Of a stretch of DNA of 64,000 bases, positions 26,900 to 36,111 are shown one piece after another (positions within the stretch are counted from its first letter, which is position 1; the number at the start of each line of letters is the position of its first letter). The notes below the pieces were generated by a model that made no database searches, was not told the DNA's origin, and worked only from the letters and a program-made list of their open reading frames with translations. Source of the DNA: Alistipes megaguti. GTDB taxonomy: Bacteria; Bacteroidota; Bacteroidia; Bacteroidales; Rikenellaceae. A program made the translations under genes and the position numbers. The DNA lies in NCBI RefSeq assembly GCF_900604385.1, contig NZ_LR027382.1:1761501-1825500 (forward strand). Direction: 5' to 3'.

Positions 26900-28900
26900 A
26901 TGAAAAAAATCTTCCCTTCAGGATTACGTATTCTGACGTGGGTGGCTCTGAGTGCTGCCTTAATCACGACATCCTGCAAAAAGGACGATGCCGATAACGG
27001 AGGAAATGGGGGAGAACCTACGCCTCCTCCCGTGTCGCTGACCGATCAGTTCGAATACGATGGTGGTGATCCGATTGATATCAAATCGGTCGTATATGAG
27101 ATTGACGAGAACGATTCCGAGGTTTATAATTTTTATCTCTCTCCGAGCGAGGGTATCTCGACAGTCAAAGGGATGGAGAATGCTGATGACTATCTGAAAA
27201 TCGTTGTGAAAAAGCCTCATGGAGAGGTTGATACCGCTTCGGAGAATTTCTCTGTCGCCTACAAGGATATTTCGGTGAACAAGTTGACGCTGGCCACAGA
27301 CGTGGAGAAAATTCAGTTGTCGACGCGCCTGCTGGAGCTTAGCAACCAGTTTGTTCTTTACCTTGATGTGACGATGAAATCGGGCAAGACGCTGCTGGCG
27401 CGTTACAACAACGAGTGCGTGCAATACAAACTGCCGGTTCTGAGCAATCAGTATGCGTTGGACGATGCGGTCAAGAAGATCGGCAGTATTGTGGAGTGGG
27501 CCGATCTGACGGCCGGAACAACGACCTATTATCTTTATGAAGCAGAGGGAGTGACGGGTGCACCTGCGACTGAGAATCCGGCTGCGGTGACCATTGAGCT
27601 TGAGTCGGCTCTCGATGCCGGGAAGATTGTCAACGGACGGTTGACGGCCGGTTCGACGCTGGAGATCGATTTTTCGACGGCCGATCTGTCGAAGGTCTCG
27701 ATTCAGTGCGGTGAGTTTGAGACTGCCGAGGGGACGACAGGCAAGCTCACGCTGAAGAAGGACCGTGGAGACGCTGCGAAACTCACCGTGTCGCTCGACA
27801 TTGAGAATGCCGATTCGCGTCTGCGCGCCGACTATGACAACAATACGATCGGTGTAGGTTATGCCAGCACGAACCACATGACGGTGACGGTCAACGAAGA
27901 AGCAGTCGTGGATGCCGATCTGGCTACGATCTATCGCTTTGACAACCAGTATGCAGCCAGCTATCAGTTTGCACTGGGCGTGCCCGATCCGGATGCCGAG
28001 GAGCCGCAGGAGGGTCTTGCCGGGCTGACTACGGGCGGCTATGCCGTACAGTTGAACATTGCCAGAAGCGATATGGGCAAGACGTTCGATCTGGCAACCG
28101 ATGCCGAAAAGATCGGTCTCTTTGTATACGATTACGATACCTATACGACCTACGATCCGATGATGGCTTCGGGCAAGGGTGCCACGGGTACGGTCCGCGC
28201 GATTGCCGTCGGAACGGCTACCTACTATGTGAGTGTCGACGTGCAGTTCCCGACCGGTCCGTCGGTGAAGGCCGAGTGGTACGGCTCCTTTACGCGCCAC
28301 GATAACGACATGACCGGAGTGCTGACGCCGGTTATGCCCTACAAGCCGCAGTTTGTTGCCTATGCCGAGGATGGCTCCGTGGTTAACGACTGGGAGATTC
28401 TCGAGGTTCAGGTGCGTCACGATGCCAAGAACTCGTTCCAGGGAAATTCCTTCCCGGCCTATTTCTTCTACTTCGTAACGCCCCAGACCGACGGCCAGGT
28501 CGGAGGAGTTGATTCGCCCAATGGTACTCCGGTGCTGTGTGTGCAGGGAGAATATAAGGAGGGCGAATCTCTGAATGTCAGTGTGGACAAACTGCTGGGC
28601 TCCGATTTCAAATGGAAGTTTGAGATGAACAACAGCGACTACCTTGGATATTCCCAGTATTATTACGATCAGAGTTGGAGTGTGGGTACTTCCGGTAGTA
28701 TGTGCCCGGATGTGGCCAGCGTCTCGATTTCGAAGGATGGCAGCGGCTGGAACATCGAGTTCTCGATGAAAGACTATATCTCGGCAAAAGGACCCTATAG
28801 CTACTGCAAGAAAAATACGATTTACATCCAGTACAAGGGCAAAGTGAAGAAATATACGGGCGAGAAGAGCAACGATCTTCCGGATTCCTTCTACGAGTGA
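26900..28900 (+). CDS. Surface lipoprotein, paralogue of the disrupted upstream gene
   Basis: A 666-residue lipoprotein with signal peptide and lipobox TTSC (lipid Cys26) followed by KKDDADNGG, which resembles the Bacteroidetes lipoprotein export signal, so it is likely displayed outside. The mature part is beta-rich and made of about 100-130 residue repeats; each opens with a strand such as KSVVYEIDENDSEVYNFYLSP or RFDNQYAASYQFALG. It shares this architecture with the broken gene upstream. No enzyme motif is visible. I do not recognise a named family. The ATG at 26900 was chosen because it starts the signal peptide (MKKIFPS). Confidence 0.8.
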   Translation: MKKIFPSGLRILTWVALSAALITTSCKKDDADNGGNGGEPTPPPVSLTDQFEYDGGDPIDIKSVVYEIDENDSEVYNFYLSPSEGISTVKGMENADDYLKIVVKKPHGEVDTASENFSVAYKDISVNKLTLATDVEKIQLSTRLLELSNQFVLYLDVTMKSGKTLLARYNNECVQYKLPVLSNQYALDDAVKKIGSIVEWADLTAGTTTYYLYEAEGVTGAPATENPAAVTIELESALDAGKIVNGRLTAGSTLEIDFSTADLSKVSIQCGEFETAEGTTGKLTLKKDRGDAAKLTVSLDIENADSRLRADYDNNTIGVGYASTNHMTVTVNEEAVVDADLATIYRFDNQYAASYQFALGVPDPDAEEPQEGLAGLTTGGYAVQLNIARSDMGKTFDLATDAEKIGLFVYDYDTYTTYDPMMASGKGATGTVRAIAVGTATYYVSVDVQFPTGPSVKAEWYGSFTRHDNDMTGVLTPVMPYKPQFVAYAEDGSVVNDWEILEVQVRHDAKNSFQGNSFPAYFFYFVTPQTDGQVGGVDSPNGTPVLCVQGEYKEGESLNVSVDKLLGSDFKWKFEMNNSDYLGYSQYYYDQSWSVGTSGSMCPDVASVSISKDGSGWNIEFSMKDYISAKGPYSYCKKNTIYIQYKGKVKKYTGEKSNDLPDSFYE

Positions 28901-28960
28901 TGTGTGTGTGAGTGATTTGTGAGAGAGACCTTATACAATGACTGACAGATAACTACCGCT

Positions 28961-29006
28961 CACCCTTCCGGGCCCGGCCGCATTCGGGGCCGTGTCCGGG
29001 AGGGTG
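28961..29006 (+). terminator. Long GC-rich hairpin after the lipoprotein gene
   Basis: Arms CACCCTTCCGGGCCCGGCC and GGGGCCGTGTCCGGGAGGGTG pair with few mismatches. Only a weak T-tract follows. A second small palindrome, GAACCCCCGCGGGTGTTC, lies at 29022-29039. This is the last GC-rich sequence before the AT-rich island. Confidence 0.5.
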
Positions 29007-29069
29007 CGTATTCTTGTGACCGAACCCCCGCGGGTGTTCGTTGTCCATATCCTGTGTTGAGCCAATTTT

Positions 29070-29450
29070 CTATTCTTTTTTGTTTCTTGAACCCCAAAAG
29101 TGAAACGAGGACTTCAAGGCATCACGGTACTTGTCACCGATGTGTACTTCCATACCATTCTCCAAAACGACATGCCCATAATAGTACATGTCGATGTAGC
29201 TAATGTTAACGATGAAAGAACGGTGAATGCGCTTGAACATGTCCGGGTTCAACTCTGGCTCAATGTCACCCATAGGACAAGACTGAGTGTAACGTTTTCC
29301 ATCAACCATGTGGATAATACAGTTGTCCTTCATTGCCTCAATATAAGCAATGTCAGTGACGGTGATTCGCTTGCATCCCATACCGCAACTAATCAAGAAT
29401 ACATCGGTAGGGTACAAACACTCGTTTGATGCTTTCATTTCTGTTTTCAT
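29070..29450 (-). CDS. Stand-alone LytTR-type DNA-binding regulator
   Basis: A 126-residue protein made almost entirely of a LytTR domain: ITVTDIAYIEAMKDNCIIHM, then MFKRIHRSFIVNISYID, which is the conserved R-x-H-R-S-x-I-V-N core. There is no receiver domain, so activity must be set by level, small ligand or a partner. It is transcribed in the same direction as the fimbrial operon that lies just upstream on the minus strand, but a strong bidirectional hairpin separates them. It is a plausible regulator of fimbrial expression. Confidence 0.85.
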   Translation of the reverse strand: MKTEMKASNECLYPTDVFLISCGMGCKRITVTDIAYIEAMKDNCIIHMVDGKRYTQSCPMGDIEPELNPDMFKRIHRSFIVNISYIDMYYYGHVVLENGMEVHIGDKYRDALKSSFHFWGSRNKKE

Positions 29451-29483
29451 AACGATTTTGTTTTGAGCACCTCACGATTGACG

Positions 29484-29491
29484 CAAAGGTA
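29484..29491 (-). promoter_or_regulatory. -7 box for the LytTR gene
   Basis: TACCTTTG on the minus strand, exact TAnnTTTG, 33 bases before the start codon. Confidence 0.55.
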
Positions 29492-29568
29492 CTTCAAACC
29501 ATGAAAACAGGTAGCACGAAACCACCACACTGCCATATCATCCACCCAACAGGTATCAAGACACGATG

Positions 29569-29617
29569 AAGGGTCTATACGCCCACCTCTCATCGTGGCA
29601 TATAGACCCTTGTCGTT
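29569..29617. terminator. Bidirectional hairpin after the fimbrial operon
   Basis: Arms AAGGGTCTATACGCCCA and TGGCATATAGACCCTT pair with a small bulge around a ten-base loop. It separates the end of the fimbrial operon from the LytTR promoter. Confidence 0.65.
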
Positions 29618-29698
29618 TTCCCGTGAAGTGCGGGTGAATATATGTTGCTGAGCAACTTATACTCCTTGCCCAGCTTAGGAGTTAAACAATCTACTTTA

Positions 29699-31003
29699 TT
29701 ATTCAAATTTATATCTACACGTTATGGACTTAAATTCATACCCAAGGAATTTTTTGCTGACATGTTCATCACTAAGATCATAATCTGTAATAATATCAGC
29801 AGTCCAACAATACCTACCTTCGGCTTCGCCATCATTCATAACTTTCTGGTCTTTTGACAAAACCAAATCGATGAACCGGGTTTCACAATAATCAAAGATA
29901 CCATTATTTCTGACATTACCATATACTTTTGTAAGATTGCCTAAAACTACTTTTTGAAGTCCTGGACAATCTGAAAAAGCATTTTCCCCGATTTCTGTAA
30001 CATCTGGGAGGACTATGGATTTCAGCATGGCCCAGTACATAAATCCTCTTGAAGGAATCTTCTTACATCCTATCAAAGTAAGGTTTATACTCCCATCCCT
30101 TGCATCTTTAAGTCCGATATTTATTGCTTTCAATGTTTCTTCATCCACATCGGGAGCAAGAATGAGATTGATGTAAGTCTTGCCCGCATACAATTCCTTC
30201 TTGACGTCTTCCACAATTTGATCGTAAGTGATATCTTCGTCAGTCAGCGAAACAACAGTAGCATCCAGAGCATAACTCTTAGCACTCTCTGTTGCTTGCG
30301 AGAATGTATGAGTTGTCAAAGCTGCTTCTCTATATTTCACTGTTACTTCGGAATTATTTTCAAAAGTACCATATAAATAGGCATTGCCCTTTTCATCAGA
30401 TGTAAGGGCATAATTTTGATCCCATTTCATATCGCTGCTGCCCGCAGGAGTGTATCTATCGATGTCAACTGTTATTGGCATATTTGGCATAGTTGCAATG
30501 CGCAATCGTGAATATTTGCGTGTTGCATCGGCAAAAGATACATTTATACCCTGACCATTAGGGGTGATATTGGCTTTTCCCTCGATGTATTCATCCGTTC
30601 CTACAGCCTTGCCTTCTTTCAAAACTAATGTGCCGGCTTCCCATTTGTAGTTAGGGGCATAATATACATGAGGAAAGGTTGGCACTTCGTCTTCTTTATA
30701 AGACAGCTCTCCACTTGCCAATTCCCAGCTACTGCCATTATATTTAAAAGCAGCATACTTAGTCCCGAAAGTCTTACTTGTCATCTCCAGAAGCAACTCA
30801 TCTCCTTCAGCCCATGAAGTCTTGCCTTCATCAGGTGTACCTATAGCACGAGTTTGTGAATCTCCGAATGCCGGAAATTCACCAACAACCAACTGTACGT
30901 TGTTCTTGCCCGTTGTTGCGGTTGTTTCTTCTATATCACTTGTGCATGACGCCATTACTATAGTAACGACAGCCAGCATGATGTATTGAAATATCTTGCG
31001 CAT
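29699..31003 (-). CDS. Fimbrillin-like lipoprotein with BspA-type leucine-rich repeats
   Basis: A 434-residue lipoprotein, lipobox MASC (lipid Cys20) followed by TSDIEE. The N-terminal part has the fimbrillin (Mfa-like) pattern: TRAIGTPDEGKTSWAEGDELLLEM. The C-terminal part carries LRR_5/BspA-like units (IPSRGFMYWAMLKSIVLPDV, TEIGENAFSDCPGLQKVVLG). The combination suggests a pilus tip or shaft-decorating adhesin. I chose the ATG at 31003 because GGAGG lies 8 bases before it; the upstream ATG at 31018 overlaps that ribosome-binding site. It is the last gene of the fimbrial operon. Confidence 0.78.
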   Translation of the reverse strand: MRKIFQYIMLAVVTIVMASCTSDIEETTATTGKNNVQLVVGEFPAFGDSQTRAIGTPDEGKTSWAEGDELLLEMTSKTFGTKYAAFKYNGSSWELASGELSYKEDEVPTFPHVYYAPNYKWEAGTLVLKEGKAVGTDEYIEGKANITPNGQGINVSFADATRKYSRLRIATMPNMPITVDIDRYTPAGSSDMKWDQNYALTSDEKGNAYLYGTFENNSEVTVKYREAALTTHTFSQATESAKSYALDATVVSLTDEDITYDQIVEDVKKELYAGKTYINLILAPDVDEETLKAINIGLKDARDGSINLTLIGCKKIPSRGFMYWAMLKSIVLPDVTEIGENAFSDCPGLQKVVLGNLTKVYGNVRNNGIFDYCETRFIDLVLSKDQKVMNDGEAEGRYCWTADIITDYDLSDEHVSKKFLGYEFKSITCRYKFE

Positions 31004-31021
31004 AGTTATATCCTCCATTGT

Positions 31022-31915
31022 TTATTTGAGTTCTTCTTCATTTGTCCAACCAGTCATATCATTTACACTGATTCGGGTTAGTTCCACTTTGTCTTTTCCT
31101 ACATCGAGTTTATAGGTGTTGCGCTCGCCCTCTTTAAAGTCTGTATCTGACTTCATTTTAGCATGGAAGTTTTTATCGCCTATCTTGAATTTCAAGAAAA
31201 TCTCGCCAGTTTTGTATGAACCAGGGATAACGATTGCTGAAAACATATCGCCGTCATGCTTACAGGCTTGTACCCAATCTGGATTACCTGTAGGTGTACT
31301 CATTTCAAATTGCCCATGGATTTGGTCTCTGCCAAATCTAACACTGTTGTGTTTAGAATACACTTGTGGTTCACTAATATCCATATTAGGATAATCTGCA
31401 GTACCAACATGATATACTATTGTAACCATAGACATACGATGCTTCATAGGAATGTCTACATAATCTTTAGGGACATCGTACCAATATCCGTTTATTAAAT
31501 CTGCAGCTTTCAACTTAGTCTCATCACTTTGGTCTGTATGCAAATTATAGATATGAGGAATGTCTATATCAGAAGGATACCAAGCAATCAATTCGCATCT
31601 TCCCACTTTTTCCCAGCGAAGTCTTACGGTAGGTTCCCAACGGTATAACCCATTTTCTTCCACATATTTATATTCACCAGTTTTAGTAGTTTCATCACCG
31701 AAAATTTGCATTACCCTTATTCGGTCCTTATTCTCCCAAATGTTGCCAGCCCCTAATGTATTGACACGAGTCTGCATACCTCCAACAGAGAAAGTTGCAT
31801 TGATTTCCTGCCCTTTCAGCGTAGGAGCCATATCTTCATTTTGCGTACATGCTGTAAAGCCCATAGCCATAAGGCCCATTACCGCATAGGAAATTCTTTG
31901 TTTTATCGTCTTCAT
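31022..31915 (-). CDS. Fimbrillin family lipoprotein
   Basis: A 297-residue lipoprotein with lipobox FTAC (lipid Cys23) followed by TQNEDM. The pattern of an N-terminal QTRVNTLGAGNIWENKDRIRVM segment and a late strand ending VELTRISVNDMTGW resembles the Mfa-like (PF13149-type) fimbrillins of Bacteroidales, which assemble by strand exchange after proteolytic maturation on the cell surface. It lies between two other fimbrillin-type genes and precedes the BspA-type gene by 18 bases. It may be an accessory or tip subunit. Confidence 0.75.
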   Translation of the reverse strand: MKTIKQRISYAVMGLMAMGFTACTQNEDMAPTLKGQEINATFSVGGMQTRVNTLGAGNIWENKDRIRVMQIFGDETTKTGEYKYVEENGLYRWEPTVRLRWEKVGRCELIAWYPSDIDIPHIYNLHTDQSDETKLKAADLINGYWYDVPKDYVDIPMKHRMSMVTIVYHVGTADYPNMDISEPQVYSKHNSVRFGRDQIHGQFEMSTPTGNPDWVQACKHDGDMFSAIVIPGSYKTGEIFLKFKIGDKNFHAKMKSDTDFKEGERNTYKLDVGKDKVELTRISVNDMTGWTNEEELK

Positions 31916-32000
31916 AATCTTCAGTTTTTTATTGTTAGTGAGTTAGTGAGCGGCCAAGCTCACTAACCCTGTATTTCCTATTTTAGTACCTTATTTATCA

Positions 32001-32942
32001 TTACAAAGCTATATCTGCATCTAAATCACTTGAATCACCATTTCCCCAAGGAACTATATTAGCATTTTCTATAGTAATCCCCGTATTTTTAACAGTTATG
32101 TTGTATGTATATTTTTTGCCACCTTCAAATTGTCCATTGGTGGATGGTGTTATAGGGGTTGTGTATTTTACTTCGCTATCATTCAACAACAAGTAAATCT
32201 CTATATCCATTTTATTGCTTTCAAGGCTTTGCGGCAACATGATATAAGCAAAACTTTCTTCACTTTCAAAAGGTACATCATTAAAAACACGAGTAAGAGT
32301 AGCTCTGTCACCAGCAGCTTCAACCGAACCTGTTCTTGTGTCAAATTTACCGCTTGTAAATATTCCTTTCATATTCAAGCGATTGAATTTATAATTGTTA
32401 TCTTTGACACCCTGCCCTGGCTTAATTTTGAATTCAACCAAACTCATACAATGCTTAAAGCGATGTTCTGCATCTGTAAAATTCACAGTTGGAGATGCTT
32501 TACTTGCAGTAGCCCCTGAGGCAAAAAGTACATCTGCCTCACAAGGTAGGTTCGCTTCTACTTCAGCCATTATCCAATTCATTTTACCATCTGTCAAAAA
32601 CTTCTTGTAAGGATAGTATGCACTAAACGTTGTCTCTTTGTTGTCCTTGAAATAGATGGTGTTATCATTGTCAGCAGCTTCAAAAGTACCATCCCCCTTT
32701 GTTGTTACATATTTTTTGTTGTCTCCTGTTGTATAGCCAGATGATGTGACATATACGCCAATGGCATCGCCTGCTGTCCAGCTGTTGTTGTCTGCAGTTC
32801 CACGGGTTTTGATATTGTTGGAAATGTCCGCCTGTACGGTAGCAGCAACAGGACCATTGTTGCCGATACCGTCTTCTTCGTTAGCGCAAGCTGCAAACAG
32901 CAATGCTGCGGCAGCAATGTATAAGAATCTAAATTTCTTCAT
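32001..32942 (-). CDS. Fimbrillin family lipoprotein
   Basis: A 313-residue lipoprotein, lipobox FAAC (lipid Cys19) followed by ANEEDG. Fimbrillin features are a TRGTADNNSWTAGDAIGVYV segment after the N-terminus, a middle FKHCMSLVEFKIKPGQG strand, and the C-terminal GGKKYTYNITVKNTGITI followed by IVPWGNG. This is the standard Mfa_like_1 pattern. It probably makes up a pilin of the type V (donor-strand) pilus. It is 22 bases after the preceding fimbrillin gene. Confidence 0.82.
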   Translation of the reverse strand: MKKFRFLYIAAAALLFAACANEEDGIGNNGPVAATVQADISNNIKTRGTADNNSWTAGDAIGVYVTSSGYTTGDNKKYVTTKGDGTFEAADNDNTIYFKDNKETTFSAYYPYKKFLTDGKMNWIMAEVEANLPCEADVLFASGATASKASPTVNFTDAEHRFKHCMSLVEFKIKPGQGVKDNNYKFNRLNMKGIFTSGKFDTRTGSVEAAGDRATLTRVFNDVPFESEESFAYIMLPQSLESNKMDIEIYLLLNDSEVKYTTPITPSTNGQFEGGKKYTYNITVKNTGITIENANIVPWGNGDSSDLDADIAL

Positions 32943-32964
32943 ATATCTTGTTATTTAAGAGTTG

Positions 32965-33858
32965 TTATTGTGCTATATGTTCATTATTGTCTCCTGCCTC
33001 TGTCCAAGGCTTAATGGTTCCAGAAATATCTACGGCAGAACGACTCAATTTTACTACTGTATAGTGGTATCTTTTTCCACCCTCAAGTTTTACAGGCATT
33101 GTCCATACGAAAGGAGCGTCGTAACCATTCTTGAGGTCAAACTCTATCACTCGGGTTGCTTCTTCTGTAGGGAGCAGGATTGCCTCATACAGCTTGCCAG
33201 CTTCGGTAGTTTTCATCGTGATGTCCGCAGGAGTTTCTTCACCAGAGATAGTTCCATCCACAAGATTGAAAGTGGCTTTGGTATTCTGACCTTTCACTGT
33301 CACAGTCATTTTCTTAAGGTCTTCTTGCGTGAGACCGTTACCTGGTTGAACCTCCAAAATAAGATTGCTTAACTTATGGAAGAACTTCAAGTCTACCTGT
33401 GGCGTAGCTTTGTTGCATCCAGTAGTCTTGGCATACATAAAGTCGATAGCTTCTTGTTTCCCTTGGTCTGTTACATCAAGTGCTACCTTGTAGTCATTGA
33501 CAGTGGTCTTTGGATAGTAAGAATAGAAGTCCACATCTCCATCTATCGGGAAGAAAATAGTCTTACCACCAGAAACAGGTGAAAAGGCTATACTTCCATT
33601 TGACTGATAGCAAACATTGTCAACACCCTCTTTGATTACATCCGCAGAGAGTGTCTTGCCTGCTTCTGTCATGAAGATACCAATCTTGTCACCATCAGCC
33701 CAAGCTACACCAGCAGCACGGGTGTTTACGCTAATACCACCAGTAAACTGCACGGCTACCTTATCGTTCTGGGTAGAAGGTGCGGTGTCTTCTGTACTGC
33801 ATGAAACCATTGCACCTGCCAAGAGTGCAAGGGCGAAAAACTTAGTCATCTTTTTCAT
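32965..33858 (-). CDS. Fimbrillin family lipoprotein, candidate major pilin
   Basis: A 297-residue lipoprotein, lipobox MVSC (lipid Cys20) followed by STEDTA. It has the fimbrillin pattern: NTRAAGVAWADGDKIGIFM, FFHKLSNLILEVQPGNGLT, and the late GGKRYHYTVVKLSRSAVDISGTI-like region ending in a W (IKPWTEAG). It directly follows the FimB/Mfa2-like anchor gene by 25 bases, the position usually taken by a structural pilin. Function as major pilin is inferred from order only. Confidence 0.82.
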   Translation of the reverse strand: MKKMTKFFALALLAGAMVSCSTEDTAPSTQNDKVAVQFTGGISVNTRAAGVAWADGDKIGIFMTEAGKTLSADVIKEGVDNVCYQSNGSIAFSPVSGGKTIFFPIDGDVDFYSYYPKTTVNDYKVALDVTDQGKQEAIDFMYAKTTGCNKATPQVDLKFFHKLSNLILEVQPGNGLTQEDLKKMTVTVKGQNTKATFNLVDGTISGEETPADITMKTTEAGKLYEAILLPTEEATRVIEFDLKNGYDAPFVWTMPVKLEGGKRYHYTVVKLSRSAVDISGTIKPWTEAGDNNEHIAQ

Positions 33859-33883
33859 ATTATCAATATTTTAAAAGTTATTA

Positions 33884-34777
33884 TTATTTTATTTCTACTT
33901 CATTGTTGAGGTTCGTCCAACCGTTGATGGTAGCTTCCAGATTCATCTTTGGCTGCATTTGGTTGTAGTTGAGTCGCAACTCATACTTTCCTCCAACCTT
34001 CATCGCAGGAGCGGTGATGTCATACTCTTGCAAGGTCCCATTAGGCAGCAAGAGGCGGAGATAAAAATGAGAGGCGGGGCTTCCCTGTATGGTCGGCATC
34101 AGCCGGATGACTTCTGATTGCAAAGTTGACTCAGTAGCCAAGATAGTAGGCATTTCCACTTCCGTTGGCTTTATGCTCGGCAACCCATAGTCGCCATCAC
34201 CATTCTTCTGTGTAGGGAACAGACACCAGGCTGCATCTAATGCCTTACCACTCATTTCTGTACCTTTAGGTACATTCTCTATGATGATGGTCAGTTCGGC
34301 AAGCACGCTTTTGACAGGATTTTGCACCACATAGTTGCCTTCCTTGTTGTCAATCCTCACGTCGGTCACTCCGAAATAAGCATTATGGTTCACATCCTTA
34401 GGATTGGTCAAGCCTATCTGGATATTGTTCCAATTAGTCAAAGCCCTGGTCTGGTCAGTGGTGAAGAATGGCTCTATGAGATTGGTAATAGCCAATATCT
34501 GATAATGCCCTTCAGGAAGAGCGAAGCGTTGGCTTGCCGCCTCCTGCGCACTGCCATAATGTTTTTCCTCTACTAATGAACCGTCATCGGCATTGAATAT
34601 CCAGAGTTTCACGTCCTTCACTTCCGTACCTTGGTCGGCTTCATCCGCCCAAGTGAGCGATACTGACAAACCACCCTCATCCTCACCATCATGAACATTA
34701 TGGTCGCAACTTGCCAACAGGCATGGGACGCATAACAGCACCCATAACCAAATATTAAATCTTCTTTTTGCTTTCAT
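33884..34777 (-). CDS. FimB/Mfa2-like fimbrial anchor lipoprotein
   Basis: A 297-residue lipoprotein with lipobox LASC (lipid Cys24) followed by an acidic stretch (HDGEDEGG). The pattern VSLTWADEADQGTEVKDVKLWIFNADDG, then LPEGHYQILAITN, and the end GGKYELRLNYNQMQPKMNLEATINGW matches FimB/Mfa2-type anchor proteins, which tether the pilus base to the outer membrane and limit its length. It is the second gene of the fimbrial operon. Confidence 0.8.
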   Translation of the reverse strand: MKAKRRFNIWLWVLLCVPCLLASCDHNVHDGEDEGGLSVSLTWADEADQGTEVKDVKLWIFNADDGSLVEEKHYGSAQEAASQRFALPEGHYQILAITNLIEPFFTTDQTRALTNWNNIQIGLTNPKDVNHNAYFGVTDVRIDNKEGNYVVQNPVKSVLAELTIIIENVPKGTEMSGKALDAAWCLFPTQKNGDGDYGLPSIKPTEVEMPTILATESTLQSEVIRLMPTIQGSPASHFYLRLLLPNGTLQEYDITAPAMKVGGKYELRLNYNQMQPKMNLEATINGWTNLNNEVEIK

Positions 34778-34797
34778 TTTCTATCTTGTTTTATGGG

Positions 34798-36024
34798 TTA
34801 CTTATGATTGTCTTTAGTCTCTACTCGGCGAGCCTTATCCGCATCTTGGGTGTCATCGCTACCATTTCCTATTGCAGTAATGCGATTAGCCTCTATGCCA
34901 TTCTTCACAAGCCAAGTCTTTACGGCTTCTGCACGCTGGCGAGATATACGTTTATTGACAGTCACGCTGCCTTTTGTGTCACACCAACCTGTTACCGTCA
35001 CCTTCATGTTCGGATTCTCTTTCAATGTTTTGAGAATATCATTCAATTTAGTCTCTTCATTTTGTTGGATGTCGATACTATTGAAGGTGAAATATATAAC
35101 AGGGAAAGTCACCTTTGCAGATTCTTTTATGTCCTGTTCAACAACTTTTGTTTCAGCCTTATCCACAGTTTCTTTCAGGTTGACCTCCTCCGAAGAAGTT
35201 GGTTCCTGTTGTAGAACCTCCTTTTGTGGAACTGATGGAGTTTCTGCTACCTTGTTCTTCTTTTTAGAAAGGTTAATCCCTAATCTTACTCCACTTTCCC
35301 AAACAAAGTTGTTCTTATGCAGATGTTCTGGCATTCCGTCAATACGTTCGCCAGTAAGACGAGTCAAACCGGAATAGATGCCCAATTTCAGACATGAAGT
35401 CAGTTGGTAACCCACCTGCAAGTCTGCACCATAACCCAAATGCCAGTTGGTAGAACCTTTCATTACCTTGGCATCATCGGCTATAGTCTGGATATCAGCC
35501 TTGGTCGTTACTGCATATATATGAGGTGAAACAGCCAAATCCCATCGGCTGTTAGCTGTCTTGTGGAACAGTCCAAGGAGATTAACGTTCACTCTTGCCC
35601 CATACCAACCCATCCTGACATGGCTTTTCAGATTGGCATATTCCCAACTGTCCATGCCTAAGACACCTGCGTTGTAAAGCATACCGTCGCTACCCAACCA
35701 ATAGTTACGTTCTACGCAACAGTCTTGTGCAGACAAGTTCATTTCTCCATACTTGGCAGATAACTCTGCCGAGAATATGGAGTTGAAACGATAGCCCCCA
35801 TATAAGCCAGCAGCCCAACCGAGGTGCGTCTTGTCATGTCCGAAACTTGAGAAAGTAGAGAAACCGAAAGGCATTCCACCCTCAATACCGACGTACCAGC
35901 CTTGCGAAATAGTCTTTCCATCTTCTTTTACTTCTGCTTTCGCAAAAGAAAATGGAAGAATAAATGCAAGTATTGCTACCAGCAACCGATTTTTTGTTGT
36001 CAAATAATTTACCATATCATTCAT
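34798..36024 (-). CDS. DUF3575/OmpA-domain outer-membrane protein of the fimbrial operon
   Basis: A protein of 408 residues from the ATG at 36024. A signal peptide (LLVAILAFILPFSFAKA) is followed by a beta-barrel-like DUF3575 domain (GWYVGIEGGMPFGFSTF, GWAAGLYGGYRFNSIF) to about residue 260. Then come a charged Lys/Glu linker and a C-terminal OmpA peptidoglycan-binding domain (VIYFTFNSIDIQQNEETKLNDI, VTGWCDTKGSVTVNKRISRQRA). It opens the fimbrial operon and likely anchors the assembly to the wall. An alternative start lies three codons later at 36015, which would leave a longer leader after the promoter. Confidence 0.82.
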   Translation of the reverse strand: MNDMVNYLTTKNRLLVAILAFILPFSFAKAEVKEDGKTISQGWYVGIEGGMPFGFSTFSSFGHDKTHLGWAAGLYGGYRFNSIFSAELSAKYGEMNLSAQDCCVERNYWLGSDGMLYNAGVLGMDSWEYANLKSHVRMGWYGARVNVNLLGLFHKTANSRWDLAVSPHIYAVTTKADIQTIADDAKVMKGSTNWHLGYGADLQVGYQLTSCLKLGIYSGLTRLTGERIDGMPEHLHKNNFVWESGVRLGINLSKKKNKVAETPSVPQKEVLQQEPTSSEEVNLKETVDKAETKVVEQDIKESAKVTFPVIYFTFNSIDIQQNEETKLNDILKTLKENPNMKVTVTGWCDTKGSVTVNKRISRQRAEAVKTWLVKNGIEANRITAIGNGSDDTQDADKARRVETKDNHK

Positions 36025-36037
36025 TTGTTTTTTATCG

Positions 36038-36045
36038 TAAAGGTA
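36038..36045 (-). promoter_or_regulatory. -7 box of the fimbrial operon
   Basis: TACCTTTA on the minus strand, one mismatch from TAnnTTTG. It leaves a very short leader before the first ATG. Confidence 0.45.
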
Positions 36046-36111
36046 AGGATCTGTCTCCAATTACAAGACAGGTATCCACCATAAAGCTAATTCATCCATT
36101 CTAACCGAAAC

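Noticed and set aside
29040..29640. Search for a duplicated tRNA-Arg 3' end as the left attachment site
   Set aside because: No stretch resembling the tRNA 3' sequence was found near the composition boundary.
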